Assembly (NCBI GenBank): GCA_946122785.1
Contig: CAMGYJ010000002.1
Span: 24,650,492 to 24,714,491, forward strand
From: Linum tenue
Taxonomy: Eukaryota; Streptophyta; Magnoliopsida; Malpighiales; Linaceae
Direction: 5' to 3'
Length of the DNA stretch: 64,000 nucleotides
In this document: positions 44,588 to 54,939 of the stretch, piece after piece
How the letters are laid out: each line of letters begins with the position of its first letter
Numbering within the stretch: the first letter of the stretch is position 1
Made by a program: the position numbers and the translations under genes
The notes under the pieces: model-generated
Seen by the model: the letters and a program-made list of their open reading frames with translations, nothing else
What the model was told of the DNA's origin: nothing
The model's database searches: none

Positions 44588-44711
44588 GCAGCCACCAACA
44601 GACCCTAAAACGCAGCAAACAAGGACAGTCCAACCGAGAAACAGAAACCACAAACAGATGAAGCTGGCAGGAAGAAAACTCACCGAAAGCCGCAGAAGAA
44701 CACTGATACCG

Positions 44712-44973
44712 AACGCAGCAAGAAAGCATCTACGTAAATACTAAAGAACACAGAATTTAACGCGGTATCCTCAACGAGTATCATTGAGACTAATCCACGA
44801 AGAGGAGCAACCTCTCGGAGTCAATCGTATTACGTAGCTTAGAATCACTCGAGGTTTACAGACGACACAATACACATATATATAGCCGCCTACAAACCCT
44901 AAGCCTGCGGAAGATTGTAATTAACCTAATTAACTGGATGGCTAATTACAATCTAATACCCAAACTTCTAACT
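44712..44973 (-). repeat. 5' LTR of copia-3
   Basis: Matches the 38750-39005 LTR from TACGTAAATACTAAAG to CAAACTTCTAAC; the outermost base next to the GTGAC duplication has changed (T for A). The inner border is approximate. Confidence 0.8.
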
Positions 44974-44978
44974 GTGAC

Positions 44979-47177
44979 TGAAAGTCGTGTCTTGTTTTTG
45001 TTTCGATTCTCAACTTTAAAACGTCGTTAGTATTTAACCTAGCCACCAATTAATGTAATCTTGTTTGCAGGTACCAAAACTGCTTTGCGAGGAGGGCTCG
45101 ACTAAAAGTTCTTGGATCACAAAAGCGAAATTATGACTGCGGCCTCTTTTAACCAGCAACATATATGTGTACGAATAAACAATGGTGTATATTTTGGTTT
45201 AGTCCCGCCGGCCGGCAAGGTGACCCACCTGCAGCATTGTCCGCATTCTAGTAGCCGTCGTCATCCACCGCATTTGGCCGCCGAACCGGACAACACGTGT
45301 ATAGACAAAACCCACCGCCCCACAACAACAAATAAAGACAATATTCTTTGACAAAACAAATTGTAATAATTAATTAATAACACTTTTTTTCTTGTTTTTA
45401 ATTTCATTGGTGCTCCGGTTTACGCAATTTTAGTCGGGGCTACCCACTGGCCTTACAGGACAAGTGATTCAACGAAGGAGGATCTTCTGCATGTCCACTC
45501 GCCTGTTAGAGTACAAGTGCATGCGTGGTATAATTCTAAGTTAGAAATCGACCCCACATGTTGTTGTTGGATCAGTAGTGGAGAAGTGGGAGTTTAGGGA
45601 ATTACCGACAAACCAACTCTCATTCCGTCTTTCCAGTTCTTCTCTCTCTTTGATTTGACCTCACATGGTAATCAAAAAGTCTGTCTTTTACCTTCTCAGG
45701 ACTCAGGAGTCAGGAGTGATCTCAAGCAGCTTAAACTAAGAGCTAGATTCCCCTTCGGATTCCGAGAGACTCCCAGATGGCGAAGCAGCCACTGCGACGC
45801 TCTTGGGAAATTTGATCTACTTGTACCACTTTAATCGTTTGGTTTCTATAAAGACTCTTTATTTGTTGAGACCGTCACTTGAGTGGTAAGCGATATTTCA
45901 ATCTAACAACGATTATTGGGAGAAATTCAATGATTCTTCTTTTGTATCATTCACGTGTATATATACATTAATTGGACTAAAATCCGTAATCCCCAAGTTG
46001 AAATTTGAGCATGTCAATAACCAACATATCAATAACGTTTAGGGCTAACTTTTCGTATTTATTATTTTTTAGGGAGCCACAAAGAGGTGAATTTATCAGG
46101 GTGTAAAATATCAAGTTAAGCGCATCATGCATGGATTTGTCTACAATTGTCACAGACACAAAAGGTAAAAGCTATTTTATTATTTTTGGCCCGACTTAGT
46201 GCATTGGCATAACTATATATTCAACATTAGGAAGGATTAAAAAATACAGTCGTTGCGGTGAATCCGTATAAAAACACGGCATATATAATCAACTTGCTTG
46301 TTTGGTGATGCAGATCTTTCAACAACTGAATCATGTACGTTTAATTTATGTTCGTCCATATTTGTTTTCCAGCTTCATGCTTATATTTTCATCAATATAT
46401 TTTCCACTTATAAAAAAAAATGGCGTTCCCCTTTTCAATGAACGGCTGTAGAATTCCTGGAATAAATTATACAGACAGGAATCTTCAACCCCCATAATGC
46501 ATCTAATATTTAATAATATATTGAGATGATGTGAAGATTCATTATGATTTATGAGTAGAGTACTGATTTGGTAATGTATCTAACATCTTGTGCATTTAGT
46601 TGGTTCTCTTTTCTTCAAAAATTTGGGGGAAAACATTTAGGGGATATTGTTTTTTTTTTAACAGTATTTAGGAGATATTGTGATATAACATGTCGTAGGA
46701 GTTAAATCACATCGTGCTTTGGAACGGTTGACAAAGTTAATTTTTTGTTGAAATTGGTAGAGTCGTTCAATTTTTAGTTTTTCATTACAATTTTAAAATG
46801 TAAATCGTTCACTACGACAAAAGTCCATGTAGTTGTCGTTTTTGTTTTAACGTGACTACTTTGCAAGCTCAGTTTGTAGGAGGCTCTGCGACCGAATATG
46901 CTTACCAATAAATTCTTGATATTTTTATAGCCACCCATATTTTTTTATTAAGATAGCATGCCATTAGATAGAAATTTCTAATTTATATTTTTCATTGTTG
47001 CATTTTAATATACAATACAAAAGTTAGAATCTTTAAATCATCTAAAATCTAATATACTTCAAATTCCGAATAGACCCCTAAATAAGGAAAAAATCCCACT
47101 GTACACATGTTTTAAAAAAAAAATTCTCAGAATACACATGTTATGAAAAAAATTCCCAATCTACGCATGTTTGGGCC
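44979..47177. other. AT-rich spacer; no gene recognised
   Basis: No domain-bearing frame, terminal inverted repeat or RNA gene was seen. A leader-like tract with CTTCTCTCTCTTTG lies near 45640, and a 12-codon frame starts MAKQPLRRSWEI at about 45778, perhaps the start of a broken gene. The frame at 45112-45351 has no recognisable features. Confidence 0.4.
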
Positions 47178-47330
47178 TTCACCGCGTCTGACTAAGGCGG
47201 TGATTGCTTCACCGCGTTAAAGAAGAGCGGTGAGTGCATCACCGCGTTAGAGAAACACGGTGATTGCATCACCGCTGTAGAGGAAGGCGGTGATTGCATC
47301 ACCGTGTTAGAGGAAAACGGTGAATGCCTG
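47178..47330 (+). repeat. 30-bp tandem repeats containing GGTGATTGCATCACC
   Basis: Units start at 47198, 47228, 47258 and 47288, with partial units at both ends. Each contains the interrupted palindrome GGTGA-TTGCA-TCACC followed by GCGTTAGAG.AA. The array lies at the left side of the Mutator-like element. Confidence 0.88.
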
Positions 47331-47745
47331 ACCTGCGTCAAATCTTTAAAAAACGTAATTTTGTGCTCGGTTATCCGATCGTGATGAAATTTTTTTTGAT
47401 TCCGCATAATTTTTCGAGATCTTGCAAGCCGCAAACCGCCGTTGGTCCCCCCTTCGTCCCGAAAAAACGTCGTTTGCTACCCCGAACGAGCCTTTTTTCG
47501 ATTTCGTCAAACTTTGAACGATCATAACTTTGTGCTCCACAATCCGAAAATCATGAATTTTTTTTTGATTTTGCATAACTTTTTGAGGACTACAATTTTT
47601 AGTAGGAGAGAATTTTCAAAAAATGAATTATTTTGGATATACGGGCCGTTTGCGCGGTTTGTGTTTTTTTAATGGTTTGAATTTTTTTTAATGGTTTGTG
47701 TTTTTTTTAACGTTTTGTTGCTTTGTTTTTGCAGTTCCTAGGCTT

Positions 47746-50700
47746 ATGGATCCTTATTCGATGAGATTACCGTCGGCGACAATTGATCCAGGTCCGGTCG
47801 ATGCGACACTTCTTTGGGGACATGGCCAACATCGTATTGACTCTGTTTGGACAAACGAGGTAAGTATTTGATAATTATTCATGTAAAGTTAATTAGCTAA
47901 TTAGATTATTTTAGTTGGTGAACTGAACTGTACTGTTAGAATTAATTAGTATAATTTGATATTAGATTAGATAGATTAGAATTAATTAGGTGAAATTAGA
48001 ATTATTACGAATGAAGATGAATTAATATAAGTTTTGTGCACTATAGGCTGGTGATCGATCTTACCATGTTCGAGGTACGACCATTTTAGTACCTTACCGT
48101 GAGCTTTATCAGCCATATCTCGAAGCGGCAGGCTTGTTAAGTGTCGTGCCCCTAGTCCCTATGAACCCCGATGCGAGTTTGATTACTGCGCTCGTAGAGC
48201 GGTGGCGACCCGAGACGTCGACCTTCCATCTACCGTGTGGTGAGATCACGATCACGTTAGAGGACGTTGTTACACTGTCCAGTTTGGCGATCGACGTTGA
48301 TGCCGTCGTAGTTGATATACCGGATGAGGAGTGGTCGGCGATCTGTTTGAGACTGTTAGGACGGGTTCCGGTTGATCTTGTAGGCGGGGTCGCTGTTGTT
48401 AGGATTGTTTGGCTGAGGGTTGAATTCAGTCATCTGCCGGAAGATGCATCACAGGAGGTTATAGAGCAGTTTGCACGAGCTTATGCTCTATCTCTGATTG
48501 GAGGTGTACTTTTACCGGATCGGTCTGGATCTACGGTGCACCTACAGTACCTACTTCTGATTGAGGATTGGGAGAGGGCTGGAGGGTTCGCCTGGGGAGC
48601 TGCTATTTTATCCTACCTGTACCGTGAGATGGGTAGGTCGACTTTGCACATTACGCATACCGGCACTTCTCTAGCCGGTGACCTTGGTGGATGGGTCGCC
48701 CTACTGCAGTTCTGGGCGTGGGAGCGATTCCCACATCTGGCACCTCGAGATTCAGAGACGAGATCACAGGCCACCGAGGATGCACATCCACGTGGTCTTC
48801 GATGGCTTTCGGCCAGCAGTCGTCAGTATGGTGACCAGCTATTCCAGTACAAGCCATAGTAAAGGAAACCGTGCCGTACCGGCCGGTTGGACCGGTAAAA
48901 CCGAAAACCGAAGCCTGGCCGGAACGGTACAGATACAACTCCTTAAATTTCGTACCGAACGGTTTTTGCGGTTGAACCATCAAACCGTCAAATACCGGCC
49001 GGTTATGGTCGAACCGTTCACCTATAATTAAATCATTCCATCGCGTTGATATCTGGTCCTGGAGAAGAGAAGTAGACCTGAGATCAAGACAGGGTTGATC
49101 TACGCAGCAGAGATCTGTAATTTAGAGAGAATCAACTACTCCGATCTGGTTCCATAGGGGATCTGGTGAGAGGGGGAGAAGAAGAAGTTGGTGTCGGGGA
49201 GGTTCGTTAGATCCAACGACGGCTGCGTTGTGGAGGGGATTGGAAGAACGAGGTTTAAGGAGATTTGGAGCAGGGGCTCGACGATGGAGTTTGTTTTGTT
49301 AGTCTAGGAGATTTCTTTTTCTTTCATTCAATGATTTGTTTTTTGGGAGGAGAATGGTAGAAAGAGATGACATGGGGATGAGGAGAGGATTGAGAAAAGT
49401 GACGACTGCTAGGGTTAGGAGTTAGGACCTTAATAGTGGGTTTAATGTCATTTTCTGAAATCACTCTTTTGGCCTCGTCCCCTTCAAAAAATAATTGCTC
49501 GTGCCACCTTCCTTTCTCCCCTGCAAAACCAAACTAAAATTATTTCCTTTGGAATTGAACCATTGAGCTCCTAAGCGTTATAAATTGTAATTCGCGCTAA
49601 CCAATTTAGTTGTTCAACTGCTACTTTTAATTTTCTAGGTTTATTACATATTTTATCTATCACTATTTGATATTTTACAATTTGATATCCGGCAAATTCC
49701 GGTATTTTCCCGGTATATTCCGGAACGGTACTATATTTTTTACGGTCCGGTATTTTGATAAAAAAATAATTTTTTATTTATAAAACGGTATTTTATCGGT
49801 ATGAAACGGTTGAATCACGGTCGTACCATTAAATACCTTACTATGGACATATCCGGTATGACTTCCGGTACGGTTTCCTTTACCATGGTACAAGCTGTGG
49901 TTTGACGCAATGGACACCGTGGTGGTTAGTATATAACATTCCATTTTATAGAATAGTTTTCATTTGTTTTATTTTTTTAGATTTAGGGATAATAACGTTA
50001 AATTTTTGCTATGTAGTGGCAACCTTACCGTGAGAGAGCACTTCATCTCAGAGGTAGTGATACAGTCTGAGACATTTCGAGCAGTAGTGCCACTTATCTG
50101 CTTTTCATCAGTAATGTGGCATCATCCAGACCGCGTGCTACGACAGTTTGGCATGAGGCAGCATGAGCCTCATCAGCCACATCGTGAGAGTGAGGTTAGG
50201 TTTTTTCTTCGCCAGGCTACTCGTGGGCCATCGCGTGGGCAGCAGTTGGTACACGCCTCCAGAGAGTCGCTTGATTTTTGGAACCGTCGACACGAGTTTG
50301 TAGCGACATCTTCATACACTGATGAGGAGTTAGCCTACCACTCGAAGCATATGGAGTGGTATAGAGATGTCACCAGACGTTCCGACACACGGAGAGGAGC
50401 TGTAGCGGAGGCATTGGTTAGTTATTTGATTTGTTTGCTTAATTTGTTGTTAACTGTGTGAAATATCTGACATTTTGTTGGTGTTTTTTAGTACGACACT
50501 ATCGAGCATGCTGAGGTGAGTTTGCGTGACGGTGGGAGGGCTGGAGGGCTGACCCCTGACCAGTGTGAGGACTTGGCCAACTTTATGGCATCCGGGATTG
50601 CTACTCTAGGGTTTGAGCAGCGTAGATACCCTAATCTCACAGTACCTGTACAGCCCCATTATGCGGAGCCTGTCATGACTGCCTGGCCAGAGCGTACTGA

Positions 50701-50767
50701 TCCGACACCGGACTGGGTCGCCCCAGAGCCACAGTTCAGACAGGAGCGTAGGCCACGTAGACAGTGA
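47746..50767 (+). pseudogene. Plant mobile domain (PMD/MAIN-like) gene in the Mutator-like element
   Basis: Exon 1 (47746-47859) encodes MDPYSMRLPSATIDPGP and ends at GTAAGT. Exon 2 starts at 48047 (AGDRSYHVRGTT) and contains ASLITALVERWRPETSTFHL, ITLEDVVTLSSLAID, the PMD signature, to 48854. There a 1033-bp hAT element is inserted; the exon resumes at 49896 and ends at 49924 in phase 0. Exon 3 starts at 50017 with WQPYRERALHLR, but a 2-bp deletion near 50055 (relative to copy 1, which keeps these bases) throws the rest (SETFRAVVPLICFSSVMWHHP) into another frame, ending at 50416. Exon 4 is 50492-50767. PMD proteins act in silencing and growth when domesticated; here the gene is cargo and inactive. 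Confidence 0.85.
48855..49887. mobile_element. hAT-type element, CATGGTAAAG family, copy 3 (inside the PMD gene)
   Basis: Starts CATAGTAAAGGAAACCGTG and ends GGTACGGTTTCCTTTACCATG, with a perfect GTACAAGC duplication (48847-48854, 49888-49895). The uninterrupted site TACAAGCTGTGGTTTGAC exists in PMD copy 1 (minus strand near 6855), proving the insertion. The right ~200 bp is shared with copies 1 and 2; the centre (about 49040-49450) is different again. Confidence 0.95.
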
Positions 50768-50984
50768 CGTGAGCATCCTGATGTACCTAACCAATTTCTG
50801 GTTTCAGATCGACAGCGAGCACAGCCCATCCGGCCTACATCGAGGAGCTTCCAGTTTAATCCGCTTCGGTCGCAGTTTCAGACAGATCCTTCTCGAGCTT
50901 TCAGCCGCCGCGACGCCAGCAGTTTCAGTCAGATCCGTCTTCGAGCTTTCAACCACCGCGACGGCAGCAGTTTCAGATTGAAGG

Positions 50985-51777
50985 TGACGACTCCACCACG
51001 CCATATTGAAAGTTGCGTTGTAGTGCGTGGTGTTTAATCGCCATCTGTGCAGCTTGTTTCGAGTGAAATATCTGCCCCTTGTAGAATTCTCCTTCAAAAC
51101 TATCAACAATAGGCATTGGAATTACGCCATATGAATCAACAATTGAGTATTCTTCGTCCTCTTCATTACCCTGCAAGTATTATATGGAGGATAATTAGGC
51201 ACTCCTTCCCCCTCTTCCTCCTCCTCCTCCTCCTCCTCGTCATCTTCCTCCTCTCCGTCATCACCGTCATCATAGGCATGATCGGATGGCACGCTCCATG
51301 TATCATCTTCTTCCTCTCCACCCTGATCCTCACTGAGCTCAACATGTATCTCAGCACCCAAACAATAAGGATTTTGTGCCATAAAATTCCAAAGCACATT
51401 CAAGCTATCATCATCCACAATAGACATTGCATAATGAAATAAAACACCATTCTGCCATTCTGGAAGACGGTAAGTGAAACCTGTGATCACATCACTATCT
51501 TGTACTGCTTCGTCTCTACGCCATATTCTCGGAATTAGATTCTCACAAAGATAATGATATGTGACCCTGGATGGAATCGTCATCTGAAAACTACTACCAC
51601 CAACGAATTTGACGCCCAAATTATCTTCTACTTTCTCCGATTTCCATCGAACGACTAGTTCAAATCTTCTAAAATCACTACAAAAAAACAGACTCACTAA
51701 TTAAAACTAAACACAATCATAATAGCATTTGAATAATATAATTACAAAAATAAATGTGTCTCTTACCTATTAGCCAT
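50985..51777 (-). pseudogene. Truncated Mutator-type transposase (N-terminal part only)
   Basis: Exon 1 is 51777-51767 (ATGGCTAATAG, then GTAAGA). Exon 2 opens at 51677 and reads DFRRFELVVRWKSEKVEDN, then PSRVTYHYLCENLIPRI and a long acidic run (about 51220-51290). A frame change near 51170 is followed by SFEGEFYKGQIFHSKQAAQM, which matches the DNA-binding N-terminal domain of plant Mutator transposases. The frame stops soon after. The catalytic DDE and zinc-knuckle regions are missing, so the element cannot move on its own protein. Confidence 0.72.
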
Positions 51778-52165
51778 TTTTGCAGCAGCAACCAGAGCTC
51801 TCTCCTTTGTTTTGGACGATTTTTTTTGTGGTGTGAAACTGAAACGAAATTGGCTGGTTTATATAGGGGGGTGGCCACCTAACTCGCTGATGTCTCAGGC
51901 GGCGCCACCTTAGTCTCGGGCGCCGCCGCCTGGGACAATTTCCTACCTAACACGCTGCTGCCTCAGGCGGTGCCGCCTGAGTCTTGGACGCCGCCGCTGT
52001 ATCTTAAAATAAAACGATCCAAATGTCATCCACAGCGGCGGCGCCTGAGTCCCAGGTGTTGTCGCTATTTTTTGTCTCCAAAACACAATATCTGTGTAAA
52101 TACTTCTTAATCCGCCATATTGGTGGTAAATTAAAAAAAAAACAATATTTGTGTCATTTATCCAG

Positions 52166-52380
52166 AAAAGAGCAACCTAAAGATATTATTGAATTCTTTT
52201 TTTTTTGTCATAGGTAACCTAAAGTTACAACGAATATAATAACCAACCGTATTAGTCGACGAAAATTTGATTTTCAGAGAAATAATTACATTATGATAAA
52301 AATAAAATAAAATATAAAAAAGAAATGGGTTTCAATTTCCTTTGTCCACTTGCTCTCGGAGAGCCCACCTCACTCCTCAC
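52166..52380. other. Short spacer ending in the CTCCTCAC target site
   Basis: No gene. Bases 52373-52380 are the left target duplication of the next hAT element. Confidence 0.5.
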
Positions 52381-53224
52381 CAAGGTTGTCAACCCTAACC
52401 CGGTGAGAAAAACGAGTTGTATATACCCGTCGTGTCGATTCTCTACAAAGTATCGTATTGGACGATAAACGATGTCGTTTTTTCTTTATTTTGCGAAATG
52501 TGCTTATTTTTCAAAAAAAATTCCGCTTAATCCAATCTTTGAAATTATAAGTTGCACTTTGAACATTAATGTTGTATAAGTATGAGGTGGGTGGGTTTTC
52601 ACTTTATATTCGATCCAAGTACACCATGTTATTTTGGTGTAATGTTACACGTTATTACTCCTATGTTTGATGAGATTTCATATAATTTATATATGTATGA
52701 ACAATATAATGAGTTATAGTCTAGGGGTGTTCAAATGGTGTGGTTACCGTGGTAACCTTTTTAATTGGTAGTATTTGGATAATTTGGTTAATTGGTTTGG
52801 TTAATTTTTTTAGCTTGTTTGGTTTAGGTGGTTTGGTAATTAAATTAGCTATGTATCTCATATATTATATAGAGATACTTAATACTTCGCATAAACACTC
52901 AAGAATAAAATGCAAGATAATTGTATTAGTTACATGTATATATGTTAAGGGTTAACTATAATTTTGGGTTGATTGTTATGTGTTATTCATTATATAAATT
53001 GCGAATTGATGCACTAACCGGGACAAATTTCTCACTTAATGATAATGTGATGGTATATTGGTTATTTTGCTTAATAGAATTTAGACTTATTTGGTAATTA
53101 CCTTAGTAACCATTTGAACACCCCTATCATACATTCAGATTAAACCAGACTAAAGCGGTCGGTCCATTAACCTCAACCCACTTGCTTGACCTGGCCAACG
53201 AGCTAAATCGGGTTGACAACCTTG
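52381..53224. mobile_element. Non-autonomous hAT-type element, TIR CAAGGTTGTCAACCC, with a nested element
   Basis: It begins CAAGGTTGTCAACCC and ends with its exact inverse GGGTTGACAACCTTG. The 8-bp duplication CTCCTCAC is perfect (52373-52380, 53225-53232). A second TIR element (52722-53126) is nested inside. No coding capacity. Confidence 0.93.
52722..53126. mobile_element. Nested TIR element, TAGGGGTGTTCAAATGG family, copy 1
   Basis: Ends are TAGGGGTGTTCAAATGGT and ACCATTTGAACACCCCTA, each followed inward by GGTTACC/GGTAATTACC blocks and TTTGGTTAATTGGTTTGG repeats. No convincing 8-bp duplication remains. The same family recurs at 61916-62708. Confidence 0.82.
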
Positions 53225-53240
53225 CTCCTCACGCTCACGG

Positions 53241-54217
53241 GCTAAGATCAGGTGACTAAGGGGGTCCCTTAGTCACATGACTAAGTGAATCTCAGCTTTT
53301 CCACCTCATTAATATCCAATGGCTCACATTAATCCAATCCAAAAAAGACAATATAGTAATTACATGATTATTTAATTTATTAATTAAAACAATAAATATA
53401 AAAAAATCAATTTGGCCGTTGCTACCTTCGCACTTCCGTGGTTCTCCCGGTCGGGAAACTTTCCCTCCGGCGTTGGTTTCTTTTCTGGCGTTTCCTTCTA
53501 GCCGGCGACGACTCTAATTTGCTGTCCATTCTTTAATCCTGCTGTCCATTTCTTTTGCGGCAGGAGAAATGGGGAATGGATTTTTCCAGGTGAGAGAGAG
53601 AGAGAGAGTGAGAGAGATTTTTCCGGCGATCAGAGGTGGCATTTACGGTGACAGTGCTGATTGTGATGTTTGTCGAACTATTTTTTAATGTTTATAAGTC
53701 TGGTCTGTAATGTTTATGTAAATTTAGTTTGTATTGTTTATAATTCTTGTTTGTCATGTTTGTCTATTATATTTGTAATGTTTATATTACTATTTTGTAT
53801 ATATTGTAATTTGTAATGATTGTTTGTCTAGTTTGTATACTTTGTATTTATTGGTTTATATTACAAGTTTACTGTTTTGTATTGCAAGTAGTGGCATTTT
53901 GTACTGTTAGTATGTTTTGTAATGTTTGTCAATTTGTTTTGTAACGTTTGTAAGTTTTGTTATTTTTGTAATGTTTGTTGGTTTCTTTTGTAATGTTTGT
54001 ATGTTTTGTCGTTCTAGTTTGTATTGTTTGTATGATTTGTACTGTTTATAAGTCTATTTTGTATACTTCGTAATTTTCATAATACCCAAACTATCCGGAG
54101 CAGTAATTTAAAAGCCATTGTTATTTTTTAATCGTTGAATTGATGTTTTTAGATCTAAGAGTTGAGAGAGACTTAATCAAGTGACTAAGCACCTCCCTTA
54201 GTCACCTTATACTTCCC
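53241..54217. mobile_element. TIR element with AGGTGACTAAGGG ends and an 11-bp flanking repeat
   Basis: Near both ends AGGTGACTAAGGG appears in inverse orientation, followed inward by a second TTAGTCAC block. CACGCTCACGG occurs at 53230-53240 and 54218-54228 and is the probable target duplication (Mutator-like elements make about 9 bp). The left part is GC-rich (53410-53570); the right is a T-rich repeat. Confidence 0.65.
53690..54080. repeat. Degenerate TTTGTAATGTTTGTA minisatellite
   Basis: About 390 bp built from variants of TTTGTAATGTTTGT and TTTGTATTGTTTGTA, roughly 12-16 bp per unit, purine-poor on this strand. Confidence 0.75.
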
Positions 54218-54228
54218 CACGCTCACGG

Positions 54229-54735
54229 TCGCCGTTTGTTAACTCTGCAATCTGCATGCTGCTGCAACTGCAAGTAGTAGAAGTAGTAGCCAACTTTAGT
54301 TTGTCTCTCGAAATTATATTTTACTGTCCAAAACCAAACCAATTAACTAGAAGGAAGTTATAGGAATATGGTGGGCCAATAGGCAATAACTGCCCTCCCT
54401 TGCTATTTGACATAGTATTAACGGATATTTCAGTACTCACATCTGTTACATATTAGGTGTATGAATATATATTACAGTAATCGATTATTTTTGTTTTCTA
54501 ATATTTCCATCCTCTACAAAATGGGTTACTATTTAAACTACTTGGACGGTTAATAAATGGAGATATTAGAAAATTCTGGAAAAAATTAGTCTATTAGCGT
54601 AAAGTTCATACTAAAACAAAGTATTAACTAAAAAAATGAAAAATAATATTTCAATTAGTAAAAAAATAATATTTATTTAAAGAATAAAGGGGTAGACCCA
54701 ATTATAACTTTATTGTTCTATATAAAGTCAAAAGA
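54229..54735. other. AT-rich spacer; nothing recognised
   Basis: No gene-like frame or repeat structure seen. Confidence 0.5.
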
Positions 54736-54743
54736 GCACATGT

Positions 54744-54931
54744 CAGCGGCGGATCTAGGGGGCCTCCCCCGGGCCACGGCTCAGCCCTCCACTGGATCCA
54801 GAGCTAGTATAGCCCTTGTAAAATTTTTATTTTAATTATTGTTCTCGGTGCTCGTCGGGTTACGGTCCAGTCCTCTCCGCCTCTTTTTTAAATGTGACCC
54901 AGTGCTCTACACTATCTTGGATCCGCCGCTG
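54744..54931. mobile_element. 188-bp hAT-type MITE, TIR CAGCGGCGGATC
   Basis: Begins CAGCGGCGGATCTAG and ends GGATCCGCCGCTG; the 8-bp duplication GCACATGT is perfect (54736-54743, 54932-54939). Confidence 0.92.
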
Positions 54932-54939
54932 GCACATGT

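Larger units (their letters stand above)
38750..44973 (-). mobile_element. Copia-3: Ty1/copia retrotransposon on the minus strand, split by a hAT element
   Basis: LTRs at 38750-39005 (3' on the minus strand) and about 44712-44973 (5') are flanked by GTGAC target duplications (38745-38749, 44974-44978). On the minus strand a GGTATCAG-type primer site follows the 5' LTR, and TTTGAGGGAGGC precedes the 3' LTR. The two LTRs agree closely in the middle, with about 5-6% differences, but the 3' edge of the 5' LTR has diverged. The internal region contains a complete but frameshifted copia gene order and a 1280-bp hAT element in the 5' leader. Confidence 0.94.
47178..52160 (+). mobile_element. Mutator-like element with PMD gene and truncated transposase, copy 2
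   Basis: The right terminus (about 52070-52160) is the inverse of the left terminus of copy 1 at 6337-6423, sharing the CAATATGGCGGATTAA block and the AATGACA(T/C)AAATATTGT end. The left terminus is not certain: a 30-bp tandem repeat begins at 47178 and no matching inverted end was found further left. It carries a plus-strand PMD gene and, converging on it, a minus-strand fragment of a Mutator-type transposase. GC-rich CTCAGGCGGCGCC repeats lie inside the right end (51890-52060). Confidence 0.7.

Noticed and set aside
45112..45351. 80-codon plus-strand frame after a possible AG acceptor
   Set aside because: No recognisable motif, no neighbouring exon, and composition similar to the spacer.
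47178..47330. Regular repeats resembling a CRISPR array
   Set aside because: The repeats are contiguous 30-bp tandems without unique spacers, in a plant nuclear transposon.
51122..51697. 191-residue acidic protein taken as a free-standing gene
   Set aside because: The opening and the following frame match the N-terminal part of Mutator transposases, so it is treated as a transposase fragment.
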